Of a DNA stretch of 64,000 bases, positions 24,181 to 34,332 are shown in pieces. The translations under genes and the position numbers were made by a program. Each line of letters opens with the position of its first letter. Position 1 is the stretch's first letter. Source of the DNA: Epiperipatus broadwayi. Taxonomy: Eukaryota; Onychophora; Udeonychophora; Euonychophora; Peripatidae. Below the pieces are notes generated by a model, which ran no database searches, was not told the DNA's origin, and saw nothing but the letters and a program-made list of their open reading frames with translations. The stretch spans positions 943,001 through 1,007,000 of the forward strand of contig JAQFVV010000231.1 of NCBI GenBank assembly GCA_028023455.1, in the 5' to 3' direction.

Positions 24181-26580
24181 TTCCGGGTTCTAGCTCAGTC
24201 TAACGAATGAAATAAAATGAAATGTTCAGCATTAATGAAAATGATTACTGGTTCTAACTTTTAAAATACGAATACAGTTATATTTGTAAATGAATTAATA
24301 AATATTTATTATTTTCATGAGACATGGAGTGACGACACGGAGAACGAGATAGACTACATTGAGATATCATCCACATGATACTATCTCAATGGCATAAGAA
24401 CACTATTTCCCCTTTTACTATACTAAATAACTAACTTATAGTATTCTTACCACTTTCTAAGCTCTCTTTTCACTACGATTAAAATAATAATCATGTCTTA
24501 ATATTCTTTGTAATAATAATCTAGCTCAATTAAATAAGATTAAGTAAATAAATAGAATAAATAAAATAAAATAAAATCTCAGGTTCATAAATTGTATTCT
24601 AACTGATTTAAAATTACGGTAGTAAACTATGAAAAGGGAATTTTATGTCATAAATTCACTACGCAGCAACTAACAATAATAAATAATAATAATAATAATA
24701 ATAGTATAATATAATCTTATTACTTCCTAAATGAAATAAATAATTACGTACGTGGCAGTATTTTAATAATCCGACAACAAAATACGTGTGGTAACATCAG
24801 CATATAATTTATTTTAATATTGTGGCAACCAACTTATGACCAATAAATGATATAATTATGATCTTCTAATTTTATCATCCAAATAAATTTTCAAAATTAT
24901 TATAACACTTTTATGTTTACTTATTTTGTGCAAAACTATATGTCTGTTTCAATTATAAATGTGTATTGTGATATCATGCATCCATGTGGAGAAATAATAA
25001 CGAAGACACAAAGCTTTATAATAAATTTACAACAAAGTTTATTAATAACATAAACAAATAACACTATTTTACATTATGTACATTGGATATCCTTACTCTC
25101 CTATCACAAAATTATTTTACTAGTTTATACAATAAAACCAAACTTCTACTTATTTTACTAGTTAATTCTTATCGTTTAAATACTTAAGAAAGTACAGTAT
25201 TATTATTATTGGATTTCTTATTTTAGTTTAACTTGTTACAAAATGTATCTATTTATAATTATCACTACTACTTTGTATCCCTACTATTTTTTAAAATTAT
25301 ATTTTTATAAAATTACATTCGTAGTAAATATTCTACAAAATCATAAAACTCTAATTTTATATTAGTTATATGGAATCCTACAGATTCAAAAACATTCTTC
25401 TACATTTTATATTACGTTTTATTGTTCACTATACAATGCTTATTAATCTAATATACTCATTCAAGCCTTGCTTCGGATGGTAATTACAATTATTAACACA
25501 CCATGCACAAATATACGTGTCTATTACACATTATTGAATTATTTTCTTAACAAACATGCAATATTTATTTTCTAAATATTATTATAAAAATATTCAAATT
25601 TTATTATCACTTTTAAAAAAAAACTTTGTTTTAGATTTCTCTTTTAAAAATCTTATATTCGTTTCCAAATTGGTTTTAAACTGTATTATATGATTCTTTC
25701 TCTCTTTATGATTTTTGTACTTTCACTTTTAAAATTACACAGTTCTAACACATTCCAGTAAATAAAATATTCTTACTTAAACGATAACATACCCTCAGTT
25801 CTATTTTATGCATTATTTCTGTAAAAAATATCTTTCTGACGATGCAGATTCACGAAAACAAGGATAGCGAAAATAGATGCACAGGATCAAAATAACTAGA
25901 ATATTATCCGTCATAAACTTTGACAATAATGGCACAGTGAATTCAAAGACACTATAGAGGAGTGACCTTTGTTTGTCTACCCACCTCTATTATAGGAGTG
26001 ATGCTAAAGCTATTTCTTCAGCTTTATATAACATCAAAGAGTTTAAAAGATACGTAAAGACACTGTCCAAATATATGTGTTCAGTAATAGGACTTAGTTA
26101 GCTATACTGAAAGCACACAAACTAACTATGATCCAAATACGTTATTTTTCTTATTTCTTAGCAAAACATCATCTTGGTTTCCTCTACACTAGTACTACCA
26201 AGTCACTATCCGATCTTATTTCTCTAGATTTTTCTATACAGTACATCGACAAATTCTTATCTGCCTTTCTAACAATAATAAAATTCATTCTATTTCAAAA
26301 CTATACAGCTGTTCTCTAAGAAAATCTTTTACTACTTTTCTCGTATATTTATCATATACAAACTATTTTAAAATATCTAAATACTTTGTTACATGAAAGT
26401 TCAAAAGAATCACACAATTGTTTTGACAACTTATACTATTAATTATACTTGAAATAACTTATTGCATGCATATCTAAAATTATTCTTATCTCAGAATATG
26501 TTTTAATGTTGTATAAAATGTGTACTTATAATTTTAAAACTTTCACACATCATTCTTAATCAATAGATGATCTGAAAAAA
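24181..26580. other. AT-rich stretch with little recognisable transposon sequence
   Basis: No known element is recognised. On the minus strand there is a TATATAAAG at 26030-26022, a short frame starting at 25914 and an AATAAA at 25043-25038. Together these could mark a small transcription unit. A short inverted repeat (CATTGAGATA / TATCTCAATG) lies at about 24358-24392. Confidence 0.3.
25813..25914 (-). CDS. Short open frame with a signal-peptide-like N terminus, doubtful
   Basis: ATG at 25914 opens 33 codons ending at TAA 25813-25815. Residues 5-15 are strongly hydrophobic (ILVILILCIYF) and are followed by a more polar Ser/Arg/Glu part, the pattern of a signal peptide. A TATA-like box lies about 110 bp upstream. 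Downstream on the same strand a separate open segment (25530-25432) encodes several Cys residues. The two could be exons of a small secreted protein, but hydrophobic runs are common by chance in AT-rich DNA and no homologue is recognised. Confidence 0.18.
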   Translation of the reverse strand: MTDNILVILILCIYFRYPCFRESASSERYFLQK

Positions 26581-26592
26581 ATACATTATGCA

Positions 26593-26697
26593 TTATGAAT
26601 AAATACCAAAATTACCAAAACGATCTTGATCTTCTCGATCGTGTTCTGTAGGCTTCACCATTCCATTACTTCTTGTAGATATAAAAATTCCATACAT
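26593..26697 (-). CDS. Short polar open segment, possible exon
   Basis: The segment encodes 34 residues ending at TAA 26593-26595. The second half is rich in Asp, Glu, Arg and Gly (VKPTEHDREDQDRFGNFG), unlike the Lys/Asn/Ile/Phe mix of chance frames here. It opens after an A-rich tract. No family is recognised. It lies on the same strand as the possible exons at 27.5-28.3 kb and could be a terminal exon of the same gene. Confidence 0.22.
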   Translation of the reverse strand: MYGIFISTRSNGMVKPTEHDREDQDRFGNFGIYS

Positions 26698-27449
26698 ACT
26701 TTTTATTTTTAAAACAATATTTCTATCATTCTATTAAGCTATTATATTTAAATCTCATTATTATTAAATTTATGTTTATATGTTTTCCCTAATCTAATAT
26801 AGCATTTTATATTTTAAATATAATCAATAAAACATTTAAATTATATTTACGATACTTCTTCACCAGACTTTCTTGAACCGTTCATATTTAAGCTAAAAAA
26901 AAAATATTTTATTTCTTCTTCAGTCACTTAATGTTCTAAATTAAAGTAAAACAATAGCTCTGTTTAATAAATCTTCATAGACGTCAATCCTTGGTTTTTC
27001 ACAATATTGTATACAATTATTAATTCATGGCATTCTCTTTTACTATTGTCTGCTAATATTTTCCCGTGCGACTTTTCCGATGCATCTTGTACGTACTTTT
27101 ATTTAAATCTTCAATAAAATTTCTATTTCCATGGATCCATTTTCACTCAGTAATTTAATTTTATATTCCTTTTAAGCTCAAGCATTTTCTCCAATGAATA
27201 CTTTGTAATATTTTTTCTGATAAGATAAAGTTTTTCGGCTCCTTTCCATAAAATACATGATAGCACTTTCATATTCTTCTTTACTTTTCTTTATTTTTAA
27301 AATTCTTGTACTGTATTTTAACAATGTTTTCCTTTAAAAGATAAACACTCTTTCTTCATCATGATTTTCTTTATAATAAAAACGCATATTAAATTTTTTT
27401 TCCATAGAGAAGAACAAAATAACTTTAAAGTAGCCTTATAAATTTTGCG

Positions 27450-27668
27450 TCATAATTTTTTCCTGACGGCATGTAACTTCTCTCTTAGGTTCTCATATAG
27501 TGTCCCAATTATATTTCTTTGAGTGACAAAATTAAGTTTCTGGTTGAGCATAAATAAAGTTGTATTAAGACATTTTCCCAATATTTCTCCTTCGGTAATT
27601 AATTTAGGTATTTTTCCTTGTACTTCCATCTCTACTGTAGGTTTTTGGTTAAATTTGAATAAATTTCC
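27450..27668 (-). CDS. Possible exon, 72 codons, unknown protein
   Basis: After a splice-acceptor-like TTATCTTACCAG the frame reads 72 codons to TGA 27450-27452. The composition is balanced (Glu, Gln, Gly, Thr, Leu) and ends in a Lys/Arg-rich, helix-prone stretch, LYENLREKLHAVRKKL. The ATG inside it leaves only 59 codons. Upstream on the same strand, 27840-27780 encodes VTHFLADNTVAGK in a frame that would join this exon in phase if the intervening AT-rich 110 bp were an intron starting at GTGATA. No known domain is recognised. The alternatives are a decayed unknown transposon or virus-derived ORF, or chance. Confidence 0.33.
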   Translation of the reverse strand, partial: GNLFKFNQKPTVEMEVQGKIPKLITEGEILGKCLNTTLFMLNQKLNFVTQRNIIGTLYENLREKLHAVRKKL

Positions 27669-27879
27669 CTGGTAAGATAACTTTTAAAATTAGCAATCCA
27701 TATCGATACAGTCAAAATATATTATATGTTACAAAAGAATTTTTAAAATAAATACAAAATTTTAAATTTATATCACTTTTCCAGCTACGGTGTTATCAGC
27801 TAAAAAATGTGTTACTTTCTCTTTCACTTTCACATTACTTCTCCCCGCTTTGTATAATTCCTATATTTTTGTCTGCTAA

Positions 27880-27934
27880 TTTACCTCCGTTGATTGGTTA
27901 ATAACTTTATTTTAGCGTGAACAAATTTATCCAT
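27880..27934 (-). CDS. Possible first coding segment of the unknown minus-strand gene
   Basis: ATG at 27934-27932 opens MDKFVHAKIKLLTNQ, leading to a possible donor AG/GTAAAT. Overlapping it in another frame, 27895-27840 encodes PINGGKLADKNIGIIQSGEK. Two coding-like frames replacing one another suggest either a frameshift or a very short intron. Confidence 0.22.
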
Positions 27935-28147
27935 TTTAGTTTTATAACAGAATAGACGTTTAAAATAAAGAATTGATGATGTCATGTCTCAAAATATTAT
28001 TTAGACTATATTTTTAAATTCAATTATACTTTTATAAAAATTATTTAAGCTTTTAAAATAATTATTAAAATAACATTTAACATTTAAACTTTCACCTTAA
28101 GGATCGATGGCAATTATATTTAGTTTTAAATTCACAAACCTTTATTA

Positions 28148-28250
28148 TTATTTTAACAAGCGTGTGTGTGAAGGTATATAATATACAGTCACGTGTTTAC
28201 TAATTTTATCAAATGATTTTTTATTTACGTCTCGGTCTAAATTACCAAAA
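28148..28250 (-). CDS. Possible exon, unknown protein
   Basis: After an acceptor-like AAATATATCAG the frame includes FGNLDRDVNKKSFDKISKHV and reaches a TAA at 28148-28150. A donor-like GTGAGA sits 60 bp upstream at 28313-28308. The product is mixed polar and hydrophobic, unlike surrounding chance frames. No homology is recognised. Confidence 0.22.
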
Positions 28251-28742
28251 CTGATATATTTTATAAAAATTTGGAAAATAATTTAAACTTGTAGAACTAA
28301 ATATAATTCTCACCATCCTAAAGTTTATAATAAAATATACTCTATTAATTTTGATTATTAAATACAATTATAACACTACGTCTAGCATTTATTTAATTTA
28401 TTAGTTTTACAATATTACATTCAAAATTATTAATATGCTTTTAACTATTTATAGCTGTGTTATTTTATATGGCCAGCTTTTACAACCATAAGCAAGGATA
28501 TATTTAAGCTTTATTTAACTGTTTTCTTTTAAATAATCTATTACATTTTTATATACCAGGTATTTTCAGCTTAAAATTGTACTATGAAATTTAATTATCC
28601 TACTATTATTTATTTATCCTACAAACATATCTTAAAATTTAAAATTTTTTTTTAGTAATTGACCTTTCTACCTTACTATGACCTACAGACAAGGGCACAA
28701 TATATATATATATTGTATAAAATGCAAATTATATATATAATT

Positions 28743-28946
28743 TTCAAATTACCTTCCTAAATGTTGTTTTTTCAGCAACATCCCCTGTGAATAAGTATAA
28801 AGTCTGAACTTAAAACAACATGACTCAAAAACATTCATTTTGAGTCGTACTGTCTAATTGAGTCGTACTGTCTAAAGTTCAGACTATCTTTATTCATAGA
28901 CAGTATTGCTGAAAAGAAGCATAATGTTTCAGGAAGGTGATTTGGA
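28743..28946. mobile_element. Hairpin MITE, about 200 bp
   Basis: The left arm begins TTCAAATTACCTTCCT and continues to AAAGTCTGAACTT (28812). The right arm begins AAGTTCAGACT (about 28874) and ends AGGAAGGTGATTTGGA. The loop contains the 16-bp repeat GAGTCGTACTGTCTAA twice (28842 and 28860). No coding sequence is present. Confidence 0.8.
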
Positions 28947-29058
28947 CGTTTGTATTTTAATTTTCAGCTAGTGATATGCACTGGGATATTTTATGTATAT
29001 ATAATAGTAATATTTAAATACAAGTACATTGTCCATACTGAGTTTAATGTAACTAGAC

Positions 29059-29140
29059 GGGATTTGAACTCAGACTTTCAAGCTCCCTATAGCTATGGAA
29101 TGGATAGCGGTAGGGAGCTTGAAAGTCTAAGTTCAAATCT
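29059..29140. repeat. Perfect-type hairpin with B-box-like stem
   Basis: 29059-29087 pairs with 29112-29140 with about one mismatch across 28 bp, leaving a 24-nt loop. The right strand contains AAGTTCAAATC, the form of a tRNA B box. The same stem sequence forms the ends of the FB2 elements. Confidence 0.85.
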
Positions 29141-29319
29141 CTTCTAAATATATAGTAGTAATACATTAATAATGTAAATGGACTAATTAATGAATAATTA
29201 ATTCAAAATCGCTTATTTAATGTTTTAAGACAGGACAGCTAAATGACAACCTCAAGATTTAGAATCAAATTCAGTCTTAAAAGAGAGAGAGAGAGGAGAA
29301 GACTACACAAATTCTCTTG

Positions 29320-29595
29320 ATGCAAGCAAAGATTGCACATGCCCAAAGGAAGTCAACAAGTCAAATGCAGTCTTCTGAAAATGTTTCCAGTCCATCCCAA
29401 ATAGTAAAAACAAAAATCATTGATAGATGGAAACGAGCAAAGAAAATGAAACTTCTTATTTACTTCACATTGTACAGAAAATGGTGCACGCACCAGCTGA
29501 TTCAGAGAACGCTCCTTAAGCCACACACATGTATAAAGAACTCTGAATTAAAAATACATAAAAAGAAAATTTTATTAAAATCCATTACAAATTAA
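29320..29595 (+). CDS. Basic open frame of 91 codons, unknown
   Basis: ATG at 29320 follows a GA-rich tract (29281-29300). The first half is Ser/Gln/Lys-rich (AQRKSTSQMQSSENVSSPSQ), the middle is RWKRAKKMKLL, and the product is strongly basic. The composition is less biased than chance frames here. There is no recognised domain, and no promoter or polyadenylation evidence. It could be a remnant of a transposon ORF1 or a chance frame. Confidence 0.25.
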   Translation: MQAKIAHAQRKSTSQMQSSENVSSPSQIVKTKIIDRWKRAKKMKLLIYFTLYRKWCTHQLIQRTLLKPHTCIKNSELKIHKKKILLKSITN

Positions 29596-29944
29596 AGAAT
29601 TCATTAATTTCAAGCCTGACTTCCTGAAGGGAATCAATTAACTTCTCAGCCTGTCTACGGTTAAAATATTTACATTTAAAATGAGAGTTGTAATAAAGTT
29701 AAATTAGTTTAAAACAATTAAATCGATGTCATTATACATTTAAATTTTTTTAAATTATTAATTAATTTCATTGAGTAATCAAACATGACTCGGCAGTAAT
29801 TCGTGCACACATATATGCATATTTATGCGTTCACACACACACATATATGTACTTATTTAAGAGTGTCCACATACAAGAATATATATATACAGTGACAGTA
29901 CAACTAACATATACACGTTTTCATTTCATGCCTGTAATTATAGA

Positions 29945-30085
29945 CACACGTGGTTAAGTGCAGTGGTAGAACGTCAGATTCTGGAGTGTAATGCCCCACG
30001 TTTGTTTCTAGCTCGGGCAATTCTTGTGATTATACTTCTTACAATCTCCCAAATAATAAAGTCATTTGATTCTATGCATTATAGA
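29945..30085 (+). mobile_element. tRNA-derived SINE copy (family S1)
   Basis: GTGGTTAAGTGCAGTGGTAGAACGTC resembles the A-box half of a tRNA-Gly-like sequence. A degenerate B box follows near 30000 (GTTTGTTTCTAGCTC). The 3' part is CTCCCAAATAATAAAGTCATTTG, shared with the copy at 60632 and with units of the array at 58.2-59.2 kb. Confidence 0.6.
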
Positions 30086-30339
30086 CATAAATAAATTCAC
30101 TAACGTTCTTAAAATACACTGCACTTAACCAAATCCATTCTCCTATTAGTATATGTTGGTCAACAATTATATATTTAAAATAAAAGACTGTTTATTAGTT
30201 CTTATTTCTACAAACATAATATTAAGATATAGGAGCAAGAAAAGTTAGAGATTAAAAGATGAAAATTCTCGACATATACGATAGTAAATTGAAATAATAC
30301 AACAGGTGTGGGTATGTAAACCATTGCAACAAAATATAT

Positions 30340-30760
30340 GTATTAAGATTTGAGATCTTTATATTTCTGTAAATACAGGGATTTGAACTCAGAATTTTTT
30401 AGTCTGTTCATCTCCCACTATCTCCGGCAACCGATACACATGGCCACACACATGCGAAAAAAATACACGGTCCACAATATACGTTTTGTGTGGAACCGGC
30501 TCTCATCAGTTGAGCCAGATCATCATATCATCTCCTACGCATATATACAATCAGTGCTCGGTTTATATTAAGATAGCAATTCCTCAAACTTTAATGGACA
30601 GGCTTCAATTCTCTCCACTCTCCAATTCTTCACTCATCCACAACATTGGAAATGTAATTATGGAATGCTCAAAGCCCTTGTTAATGCCAATAATGTTGTC
30701 ATACCCATGTTGACTTCAAGTCAATATGACCCCTCATATACAGGACCTTAATAAGTCCAT
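30340..30760 (-). mobile_element. FB2 repeat element, copy 1
   Basis: It starts with the B-box-like end GGGATTTGAACTCAGA and follows the complement of the 471-bp unit. That includes the CATCAGTTG-CCAGATCAT block, the AATGGACAGGCTTCAAT block and CATACCCATGTTGAC. It is diverged from the array units. Confidence 0.75.
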
Positions 30761-31190
30761 TTAAATAGTAGTGGAGGGATGGGCAGATTACAAGCTGAAT
30801 ATCTAATATTTGAATAGAAGTTTAATGTATATACTTAAGCTTTAGCTGTAATTAGAGATTTGAACACAGATTTTAGCTGTACCCACGGCTTTGATCTCGT
30901 TATTAGATTAAAGGAATGCAAAACAGTTGGTAATTAAAATATATTTAAATACTATTTACATGAAATAATAATACATAAGTTATCAACAACATTTAAAAAA
31001 TTTTTTTCTCATGTGTCATAGTATCAGCCGGGAAGCAAACCGGCTAACCTGGGACAACTTCTTGTAAAGCAGCTGTCGCTGACCTCTCGACCACCAATGC
31101 AATGCATTTTTATAAACAATGTTGTAGATTATTTTTAACTGCTGTTAATAACCCATATATTCTTCTAAAGCAATATATTAATTATGCTTA

Positions 31191-31672
31191 TACTGAATGT
31201 TTTTTATATATGTAAATGTAGGGATTTGAACTCAAGATTTTACAGTCTTTTCATTCTCCACTCTTATCTCAAGCAACTGATACACATGAGAAAAAGATAC
31301 ATCATTCCAATATACATATTTCATACAGAACCAGCACTCATCAGTTGGCCAGATCATAATCTCCCACACATATATACAATAAGTGTTCAGTTTATATTAA
31401 GTTGGTAATTCCTCAAACTTTAATGGACAGGCTTCACTCTTCTCATCCTTCCAACCATTCAACCATCCATTTCATTGAAAAACTGACAATTATGTTCTGG
31501 CCCAACTGATGGGTGCTGGTTTGGCATGAAATATGTATATTGGGAATCATATATCTTTTTTCACAAATGTGCTATCATATGTATTGGTTGCTTAAGATAG
31601 AGTGAAAAATGAATGGACTGAAAAATCCTGAGTTCAAATCTCTGTATTTACATATATAAAAAATATTCAGTA
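31191..31672. mobile_element. FB2 repeat element, copy 2, fully palindromic form
   Basis: The left end (TACTGAATGTTTTTTATATATG then GGGATTTGAACTCA) is complementary to the right end. The element is a minus-type copy running into a plus-type copy, meeting near 31490. Inverted arms of about 190 bp flank a segment that is present once. Confidence 0.75.
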
Positions 31673-31689
31673 CAAGAAATTACTTACTA

Positions 31690-33019
31690 TCTTATATTCA
31701 AATTGACCTTGGGCCAACATGGGTGTGATAAGAATCTCAGCCTCAGAGTGGCCTAAGAGCATTCCATCATCAGATTTTCAATTGGATGGACGGTTGAAGA
31801 GTTGGAGTGTGTAGTAGATTGGAGCCAGTCCATTAGAGTATGAAGATTGTCTATCTTAATATATATCTGAGCATTTATAGTATATATGTGAGGGAGATGA
31901 TAATCTGGACCAACTGATGATTGCTGGTTTAGCATGAAATACATATATTGGTGATTATTTATCTTTTCAGCATATATGTTCTTGAGTGTATCAGTGATAT
32001 TAGATAGAGTGGACAGTGATGGGTCATCTGAAAGTCTGTGCTCATATACCCTATATTACATATATAGACACAGGTATATAATAAGCCTGTGTTTCAGTTA
32101 TTACATTGTAGAGATGTCTGCCCATCCTTGCACATGTATTAAATGGATTATGTCCTGTACATGTGGGGTTCAGATTGACCTTAGGTCAACATGGGTGTGA
32201 CAAGAATCTCGGCCTCAGGGTGGCCTTTGAGCATTCCATCATCAGATTTTCGTTTGGATGGATGGTTGAAGAGTTGGAGGGTGTAGTAGATTGGAGCCTG
32301 TCCATTAAAGTATGAAGATTGTCTATCTTAATATATATCTGAGCACTTATAGTATATATGTGTGGGAGATGATAATCTGGACCAACTGATGATTGCTGGT
32401 TTAGCATGAAATACTATATTGGTGATTATTTATCTTTTCAGCATATATGTGCTTGAGTGTATCAGTGTTATTAGATAGAGTGGAGAGTGATGGGTCATCT
32501 GAAAGTCTGTGCTCATATACCCTATATTACATATATAGACACAGGTATATAATAAGCCTGTGTTTCAGTTATTACATTGTAGAGATGTCTGCCCATCCTT
32601 GCACATGTATTAAATGGATTATGTCCTGTACATGTGGGGTTCAGATTGACCTTAGGTCAACATGGGTGTGACAAGAATCTCAGCCTCAGGGTGGCCTTTG
32701 AGCATTCCATCATCAGATTTTCGTTTGGATGGATGGTTGAAGAGTTGGAGGGTGTAGTAGATTGGAGCCTGTCCATTAAAGTATGAAGATTGTCTATCTT
32801 AATATATATCTGAGCACTTATAGTATATATGTGTGGGAGATGATAATCTGGACCAACTGATGATTGCTGGTTTAGCATGAAATACATATATTGGTGATTA
32901 TTTATCTTTTCAGCATATATGTACTTGAGTGTATCAATGTTATTAGATAGAATGGAGAGTGGCGGGTCATGTGAAAGTCTGTGCTCATATACCCTATATT
33001 ACATACATAGACACATGGT
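31690..33019 (+). repeat. 471-bp tandem array of FB2, about 2.8 units
   Basis: CATGGGTGTGA recurs at 31719, 32190 and 32661, giving a period of exactly 471 bp twice. The second and third units are nearly identical; the first is more diverged. Each unit repeats the same 74-codon plus-strand frame and 73- to 76-codon minus-strand frame, which have no recognisable function. The array is best read as an FB2 element amplified in tandem. Confidence 0.93.
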
Positions 33020-33902
33020 ATATTTCTTGAATATATTTATCATATATGTATCACTTTAATGAAAAAGAAAATCTGTAAACATCATTGTTGTAAGGAACAT
33101 AACAAAACTAATTAAAGAGTTTGAACAAAACAAAAATAATGGAAAAGTAATTATAGGCGTGAACGGAGTCACCATGAGAACTCAAAAACAACAAAGCAAA
33201 TTTCATCAAATCAGTGTACTTAGGAATTTAAAACAATCAGAGAATAGGAGAGTTGTAGATTAATTCAAAAAGTTCAAAGCAAATAAAATGAAAGTTTCTT
33301 TTAGAGAATAGCTAAGAGTAGCCATCTAACATTTGAACAGACTGTTAAATTAAAGCCATTATTGATTAGTGGATCTGTAATAGTAAAACCAGTTGCCTAT
33401 GCATTTCTACAGCAATAATTATCCATTATCCCTCAATGTCATGCTTTAGAAAACAGTAAAACACATATAACAGAAAGAGGATTTGATAAATCAAAGTCAT
33501 TACTGGTGTCGAAAAATTATCACCAGGGCAGTTCATAACCAAAAGAAATAGACAGTGAATGCTAAATAATTTACAATATTGCATTAAAAAGAAATCCGTT
33601 TTCAATTGATTCAGGTAAATTTGCCTTAATAACATTAATTGATGATGTTTTCAAATATTTAGAACAATATTTAATTTCCTATAATTGTGTTACCATTTTA
33701 GTATTCTTTTTTGGTGATTATTTTATATATTAAATATATTTCTAAAATTGACAGATATAGAAGCACAAATTAAATCAGTAATTTAAGTTGAAATATTACT
33801 TTCTATTTTTAAAAGCCCTTTTTTTTTAGTCTGCATATATATTTTACGGAATTTTGAAACATATATAAACATTAAAAGCATAAAGCTAAACTAGTCAATA
33901 AA

Positions 33903-34332
33903 TAATCAAAATGATCCCAAATCCAAAACTCAACCAGACTAGCCGAGAAAATAAAATCTAAAACACTATACCAATGGTTTCACTCCTACAAGCAGACTTC
34001 TTAAGTGTAAAGAACTGCAAACCAACCACATATTTATATTAAACGTTACCCACAATTCCATTTACTTCCCATCCACCCTTAATATTGAAATGACTTTTAA
34101 ATAAGTTAATTGCTTCAGAATGATTCTGAAGCAATTAACTTCTTTAAAAGTTCTTTTAATGTTAAGGGTGGACGGGAAGTAAATGGAATTGTGGGTAATG
34201 TTTAATGTAAATATGTGCGTTTAGTAGTTCTTTACACTTGAAAAGTCTGCTTGTAGCAGTGAAACCATTGGTAGTGTTTTAGTTTTTATTTTCTCGACTA
34301 GTTGAGTTGTGAATTTGGGGTAATTTTGATTA
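33903..34332. mobile_element. Palindromic MITE, 430 bp
   Basis: The arms 33903-34121 and 34123-34332 are complementary almost throughout. The centre is an 18-bp perfect inverted repeat around G34122 (AGTTAATTGCTTCAGAAT). The ends read TAATCAAAAT on both sides. A partial copy of the right arm lies at 51204-51311 inside an (AT)n tract. No coding sequence is present. TA or (TA)n target preference is likely. Confidence 0.92.

Noticed and set aside
28440-28690. Possible transposase C terminus on the minus strand (GHSKVERSITKKKF)
   Set aside because: Only one short block resembles the ERGFS-type motif and no flanking support was found.
29945-30020. Functional tRNA gene
   Set aside because: A-box-like sequence is present but no cloverleaf with matched acceptor stem could be formed; the shared 3' tail marks it as a SINE.
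31753-32887. Repeated 63- to 76-codon frames on both strands
   Set aside because: Same FB2 repeat unit translated three times; no domain, and diverged copies elsewhere do not preserve the frame.
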